Origin: Actinomycetes bacterium
GTDB taxonomy: Bacteria; Actinomycetota; Acidimicrobiia; Acidimicrobiales; Palsa-688
NCBI GenBank assembly: GCA_021816565.1
Contig: JAKAXN010000165.1
Coordinates: 1 to 9,410 of the forward strand
DNA length: 9,410 nucleotides
Direction of reading: 5' to 3'
Shown here: piece by piece, positions 6,480-9,410 of the stretch
Position numbering within the stretch: the first letter of the stretch is position 1
Layout of the letters: each line of letters opens with the position of its first letter
Program-made: the position numbers and the translations under genes
Notes under the pieces: model-generated
What the model was told of the DNA's origin: nothing
The model's database searches: none
Seen by the model: the letters and a program-made list of their open reading frames with translations, nothing else

Positions 6480-7163
6480 TCACACCGTGAGCGGGTCCAC
6501 CGCTCCGGCCTCGGCGAACCCCTTGGCCCGCAGCAGGCACGAGTCGCACGCCCCGCACGGACGCCCGGCGGGGCCCGGGTCGTAGCAGCTGTGGGTCAGG
6601 CCGTAGTCGACGCCCAGCTCCAGCCCCCGGCGGACGATGTCCGCCTTGGTCATCTGCATCAGCGGGGTGTGGACCCGGGTCCGCACCCGGCCCTCCACCC
6701 CCGCCTTGGTGGCCAGGTTGGCCATGGTCTCGAACGCCGCGATGTATTCCGGTCGGCAGTCGGGGTAGCCGCTGTAGTCCAAGGCGTTGACCCCGATCCA
6801 CAGGTCGGAGGCTTCGAGCGTCTCGGCCCAGGCCAACGCGAAGGACAAGAAGATGGTGTTGCGGGCCGGCACGTAGGTGATCGGGATGCCGCCGCCGAGG
6901 TCGTCGACGCTGGTCGACTTGGGCACCTCCAGGTCTGCGGTCAGGGCGGACCCCCCGAACTGGCGGAGATCGATGCGGGCCACCACATGGCGCTCGGCCC
7001 CGAGCGCATCCGCCACCCGGCGGGCCGCCCGGAGCTCCACCTCGTGGCGCTGGCCGTAGTCGAAGCTGAGGGCGTAGCAGCGGTAGCCCTGCGACCGGGC
7101 GATGGCCAGCACCGTGGTCGAGTCGAGACCGCCGCTCAGTAGAACGACCGCCGCTTTTTCCAA
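6480..7163 (-). CDS. queC: 7-cyano-7-deazaguanine synthase QueC
   Basis: A 227-residue ATP-dependent enzyme that converts CDG and ammonia to preQ0 (7-cyano-7-deazaguanine). The PP-loop is SGGLDST (10-16). Typical QueC segments are [12 protein letters not shown] (33-44), YVPARNT (97-103) and DYSGYPDCR (129-137). Zinc is bound by C193, C203, C206 and C209 (CYDPG and CGACDSC). The start is TTG at 7163, directly before the conserved [11 protein letters not shown], with AGGA 5 bases upstream. It is the first gene of the queC-queE-queD operon. No queF, tgt, queA or folE is in the window, so the fate of preQ0 (queuosine, a deazapurine DNA modification or a secondary metabolite) is not shown. I saw no preQ1 riboswitch in the 185 bases upstream. 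Confidence 0.95.
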   Translation of the reverse strand: MEKAAVVLLSGGLDSTTVLAIARSQGYRCYALSFDYGQRHEVELRAARRVADALGAERHVVARIDLRQFGGSALTADLEVPKSTSVDDLGGGIPITYVPARNTIFLSFALAWAETLEASDLWIGVNALDYSGYPDCRPEYIAAFETMANLATKAGVEGRVRTRVHTPLMQMTKADIVRRGLELGVDYGLTHSCYDPGPAGRPCGACDSCLLRAKGFAEAGAVDPLTV

Positions 7164-7168
7164 AACCG

Positions 7169-7172
7169 TCCT
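7169..7172 (-). promoter_or_regulatory. Ribosome binding site for the TTG start of queC
   Basis: Read on the minus strand this is AGGA, 5 bases before TTG at 7163-7161. It supports the rare start codon. Confidence 0.6.
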
Positions 7173-7232
7173 GCCTTCGCGCGCTAGTAGGGCCTACGAC
7201 GCTACCCACTCCGGGGCCGGCCGCGGTGGCCG

Positions 7233-7250
7233 GGACCGGGTTTCCGGTCC
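7233..7250. promoter_or_regulatory. Perfect inverted repeat in the queC/acyltransferase divergent gap
   Basis: GGACCGG (7233-7239) and CCGGTCC (7244-7250) pair perfectly around GTTT; after one G-G mismatch two further pairs extend the stem. It lies 70 bases upstream of queC and 98 bases upstream of the acyltransferase start, in a divergent 185-base intergenic region (7164-7348). It could be a regulator-binding site or a 5'-leader hairpin of either transcript. No clear -35/-10 pair was found in this gap. Confidence 0.35.
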
Positions 7251-7336
7251 GGGAACGGTTCGCTGGCGGCAGGAGTTCGCCGTGCCTCCGGCGAAGATGG
7301 TCCGATGTGAATCCTGCTCCCGCCGACGTAGTCGCG

Positions 7337-7343
7337 AGAAGGA
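7337..7343 (+). promoter_or_regulatory. Ribosome binding site choosing the GTG start at 7349
   Basis: AGAAGGA followed by a 5-base spacer and GTG. The upstream in-frame GTGs at 7226 and 7307 have no comparable site, so 7349 is preferred. Confidence 0.6.
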
Positions 7344-7348
7344 CCTCG

Positions 7349-7990
7349 GTGCAGACCGCGGAGACGGCCCGGCCGCTTCCCCCGATCAGGCGCCCCCGGC
7401 TGGCCTGGCACAACTTCGCGGCGATGGGCCGGTTCATCTGGATGCGGGCCCGCTACCGGCAGGTGAAGGGCGGCCTGTTCTACCGCGGCAAGGACTGCTG
7501 GTTCGAGTTCGGGCCCGACGCGGAGTTCGACGTGGGGGCCCACACCCGCTTTCTCGGCCGCTTCACCTGCTCGGTGACCGGGCGGGTCAGGATCGGCCCG
7601 GGCTGCCACTTCTCGAGGGACACCCAGCTGTCGTGCATGGAGTCGATCACCATCGGCCGCAACAGCGGCTTCGCCGAGGGTGTGGCCATCCACGACATGA
7701 CCCACTGCTTCGGCCCCGAGTGGGCCCATGACTCGTTCTGGGACAAGCCGTTCTGGACGGCCCCGATCGTGATCGGGGACAACGTGTGGGTGGGCTGCAA
7801 GGTCACCATCATCGCCGGGGTCACCATCGGCGACGACGTGGTGATCGCCGCCAATTCGGTGGTCACCAAGGACGTACCGTCCCACTGCGTGGTGGCCGGG
7901 GCGCCGGCCCGGGTCGTGCGCAGCTGGGCCGAGGAGGCTGAGGCCACCGCCCCCGACAGCCGGCCGGTCCGCTCCGGCGATCCGGCCTGA
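7349..7990 (+). CDS. Hexapeptide-repeat acyltransferase
   Basis: A 213-residue left-handed beta-helix (LbetaH) acyltransferase, the family of WcaF- and maltose-type O-acetyltransferases, normally trimeric and cytoplasmic or membrane-associated. The frame opens at 7226, but the GTG at 7349 has the good ribosome binding site and removes a low-complexity Arg-rich head. Hexapeptide turns run from about residue 58 to 190, for example VRIGPGCHFS (80-89), ITIGRN (100-105), IVIGDNVWVG (140-149), VTIGDDVVIAANSVVTKDVP (158-177) and VVAGAPARVV (181-190). IHDMTH (114-119) supplies the likely catalytic histidine (H115 or H119) before an extended loop (120-138). A basic/aromatic N-terminal helix (LAWHNFAAMGRFIWMRARYR) might touch the membrane. 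It probably acetylates a sugar of a surface glycan. The 19-base gap to the downstream glycosyltransferase indicates an operon. Confidence 0.88.
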   Translation: MQTAETARPLPPIRRPRLAWHNFAAMGRFIWMRARYRQVKGGLFYRGKDCWFEFGPDAEFDVGAHTRFLGRFTCSVTGRVRIGPGCHFSRDTQLSCMESITIGRNSGFAEGVAIHDMTHCFGPEWAHDSFWDKPFWTAPIVIGDNVWVGCKVTIIAGVTIGDDVVIAANSVVTKDVPSHCVVAGAPARVVRSWAEEAEATAPDSRPVRSGDPA

Positions 7991-8009
7991 CAGCCCGGGC
8001 CCGAAGGAC

Positions 8010-8978
8010 ATGACAGTCGCGAACCGAGACGAGGAACTGGTGGACAACCAACTGCAGCCGGAGCAGAAGCTGACGACCACGGTGATCGTGACCGCCTACG
8101 CGGTGGAGCGCCTCCCGGGGCTGCGCCGCTGCTTGGACGGGGTGCTGACCAACGACCGGCCGGCCGACGAGATCATCCTGTCGGTCGACAACAATGCCGC
8201 GGTCGAGCGGGTGGCCACCGCCGAGTACGGGGGGCGTGGGGTCAGGGTCATGGCCTCCACCGGGCGGGGGGCGGTGGATGCCCGCAACACCGGCGTGGCA
8301 GCCGCCTCCGGCGACCTGATCGTCTTCATCGACGATGACGTGCGACCGACCGACGGGTGGCTGGCCGCCATCGTGGCCCCGTTCGAGAACGATCCGGGCA
8401 TCGTGGCGGTGGGCGGCCGCATCCTGCCCGAGTACGAGGCGGGGGCCCGCGAGGTCCCGCCGGAGCTGCTGTGGCTGGTGGGCTGCACCTACGCCGGCCA
8501 CCCGGAGGGCCCCGGCCCCATCTCCCGGCCCATCGGCTCCACCATGGCGTTCCGCCGGAGCGCCCTCGACGCGGTCGGCGGCTTCTCCAACGCCTTCGGC
8601 CCGGTCGGCGGCAAGAAGAGCGGGGCCAACGAGGAGCTGGCCATCTCCGAGAAGCTACGCGAGGAGTTCGGCACCAGCTCGATCTGGTACCAGCCCGAGG
8701 CGCTGGTCTACCACTGGGTGCCCCGCAGCCGGCTCACCTGGCGCTACATCGCCAGGAGGTCACTGGTGGAGGGCCAGTCCAAGGCGGAGATCCGCCGCCT
8801 CTACGGCTCCCTGTCCATGGGATATGACAGCTCATATGTCACCCGCACCCTGATTCCGGGGGTCAGCGGCCGTCTGGTGCGCGGCCCCCGTCCGGAGGCT
8901 TTCACCCTCGTGGGCGTCGGGGCGGTGACCGCCGGTGGCTACGCCGGCCGGCGGCTCAAGCACCTGACGCACCGCTAG
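8010..8978 (+). CDS. Family 2 glycosyltransferase
   Basis: A 322-residue GT-A fold enzyme that transfers a sugar from a nucleotide-sugar donor, most likely to a surface polysaccharide or glycolipid. TTTVIVTAY (22-30) is the first strand of the nucleotide-binding fold, RNTGVAAASGDLIVFIDDDV (92-111) carries the metal-binding DDD (108-110), and GANEELAISEKLR (205-217) holds the acidic acceptor/catalytic-base region. WYQPEALVYHWVP and RLTWRYIARRSLVEGQSKAE (241-260) are typical of the actinobacterial GT2 group. A weakly hydrophobic stretch (297-313) may attach the C-terminus to the membrane. Start: the ATG at 8010 has its GAAGGA only one base away, too close. The in-frame GTG at 8040 has GAGG with a 5-base spacer and would give 312 residues. 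Both keep the whole domain. It is the second gene after the acyltransferase. Confidence 0.9.
   Translation: MTVANRDEELVDNQLQPEQKLTTTVIVTAYAVERLPGLRRCLDGVLTNDRPADEIILSVDNNAAVERVATAEYGGRGVRVMASTGRGAVDARNTGVAAASGDLIVFIDDDVRPTDGWLAAIVAPFENDPGIVAVGGRILPEYEAGAREVPPELLWLVGCTYAGHPEGPGPISRPIGSTMAFRRSALDAVGGFSNAFGPVGGKKSGANEELAISEKLREEFGTSSIWYQPEALVYHWVPRSRLTWRYIARRSLVEGQSKAEIRRLYGSLSMGYDSSYVTRTLIPGVSGRLVRGPRPEAFTLVGVGAVTAGGYAGRRLKHLTHR
8031..8034 (+). promoter_or_regulatory. Possible ribosome binding site for an alternative GTG start at 8040
   Basis: GAGG, a 5-base spacer, then GTG. The spacing is better than for the ATG at 8010. The choice between the two starts is open. Confidence 0.4.
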
Positions 8979-9018
8979 GGCACCCGCCCGGTAGCGGCTG
9001 GCAACCGGCCCGTTCGCG

Positions 9019-9042
9019 ATGCCCGGGGGCGGTGCCCGGGAT
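9019..9042. terminator. Hairpin between convergent glycosyltransferase genes
   Basis: CCCGGG (9022-9027) and CCCGGG (9035-9040) pair around GGCGGTG; flanking AT/AT pairs extend the stem past one bulged G. It fills most of the space before the stop codon of the opposite gene, within a 67-base convergent gap. It is a candidate bidirectional terminator without T-runs. Each arm is itself palindromic, so alternative folds exist. Confidence 0.35.
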
Positions 9043-9045
9043 GGC

Positions 9046-9410
9046 TCAGGTGTCGTTGGTAGCCCGGCTCCGGTACAGCTCCACGAGCTGGTCCACGACC
9101 CGGGTGGTGGCGAAGCGCTCGGCCTCGCGAGCTGCGGCCCGGCCCAGACGGCGGGCCCGGTCCGGGTCGTCGAGCAGCGAGCGCACCGCTGCGGCCAGGG
9201 CGTCGGGATCCCCGGGTGGGACCAGTAAACCGGTCACCCCGTCCTCGACGATGTCCACCAGACCGCCGGTGGCCGACGCCACGACCGGCACCCCGGCGGC
9301 CATGGCCTCCACCGCCACCATCCCGAACGGCTCCGGCCACACCGACGGCACCACCGCCACCGCGGCGTGGGGCCAGGCGGCCAGGACCTGGTCGTGGGGG
9401 ACGTCGTGGA
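9046..9410 (-). CDS. GT4-type glycosyltransferase, C-terminal part only (window edge)
   Basis: The last 120 residues of a GT-B fold glycosyltransferase (group 1/GT4); the N-terminal part lies beyond base 9410. The frame is open to the edge and reads through the GTG at 9360, which is therefore not the start. The visible part has the donor-binding signature PSVWPEPFGMVAVEAMA, containing the EX7E pattern (E in PEPFG to E in VEAMA), then GVPVVASATGG, IVEDGVTGLLVPPGDPDALA, and a C-terminal helical tail (RRLGRAAAREAERF). These residues hold the nucleotide-sugar diphosphate in GT4 enzymes. It is convergent with the GT2 gene, so it is not in the same operon, but the three genes together suggest a surface-glycan locus. 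Acceptor and sugar are unknown. Confidence 0.9.
   Translation of the reverse strand, partial: HDVPHDQVLAAWPHAAVAVVPSVWPEPFGMVAVEAMAAGVPVVASATGGLVDIVEDGVTGLLVPPGDPDALAAAVRSLLDDPDRARRLGRAAAREAERFATTRVVDQLVELYRSRATNDT

Noticed and set aside
3752..7163. Helicase plus queCED as a deazapurine-based defence or DNA-modification cassette
   Set aside because: The genes are on opposite strands with a hairpin between them, QueC/E/D are canonical full-length biosynthetic enzymes, and no transglycosylase, nuclease or sensor gene is present.
7164..7260. preQ1 riboswitch upstream of queC
   Set aside because: No A-rich tail and pseudoknot pattern of the known preQ1 classes is visible; only a GC-rich hairpin is present.
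7226..7348. Longer N-terminus of the acyltransferase from GTG 7226
   Set aside because: There is no ribosome binding site at 7226 or 7307, the extra residues are Arg-rich and unlike the family, and a good site precedes GTG 7349.
8823..8842. AT-rich imperfect inverted repeat inside the GT2 gene
   Set aside because: Only 12 of 20 positions are symmetrical, and the bases encode a normal part of the protein (GYDSSYV); probably chance.

Overview
The window is very GC-rich and densely coded, with GC-biased third codon positions and many GTG or TTG starts. This points to a high-GC actinomycete. The secreted protein with GYWLVASDGG-type repeats and the style of the MFS permease suggest an Acidimicrobiia-like lineage, but that placement rests on recalled family patterns and not on a search. 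I see no tRNA, rRNA, CRISPR array, insertion sequence, integrase or phage gene.

Layout. (1) 1-1227 (+): the C-terminal two-thirds or more of a major facilitator transporter, cut by the window edge. (2) 1289-1714 (-): an unrecognised 141-residue protein, convergent with the transporter. (3) 1715-2016: a 302-base divergent intergenic region holding a near-palindrome. (4) 2017-3660 (+): a secreted protein with a signal segment, an Ala/Thr-rich linker, six tandem repeats of about 42 residues and a C-terminal GH25-like (lysozyme-type) domain. (5) 3752-5431 (+): an SF2 DEAD/DEAH helicase with an acidic linker and a small C-terminal helical domain. (6) 7163 down to 5439 (-): a tightly packed queC-queE-queD operon. 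With a GTP cyclohydrolase I encoded elsewhere it would make preQ0, the 7-deazaguanine precursor. (7) 7349-8978 (+): a two-gene unit with a hexapeptide-repeat acyltransferase and a family 2 glycosyltransferase. (8) 9046-9410 (-): the C-terminal end of a GT4-type glycosyltransferase running off the window.

How the genes work together. Only two groups are clearly functional units. QueC, QueE and QueD act in one pathway (GTP-derived dihydroneopterin triphosphate to CPH4, CDG and preQ0), and their genes overlap or nearly touch. The acyltransferase and glycosyltransferases look like surface-glycan genes. The transporter, the repeat/GH25-like protein and the helicase look like independent housekeeping or envelope genes.

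GC-rich perfect hairpins lie at most gene ends. The clearest is at 5431-5448, where one stem-loop overlaps the stop codons of both the helicase and queD. I found no clear novel defence or mobile system. The points most worth a second look are the recently duplicated repeats in the secreted protein, the helicase's C-terminal domain, the unrecognised 141-residue gene, the fate of preQ0, and several perfect inverted repeats.
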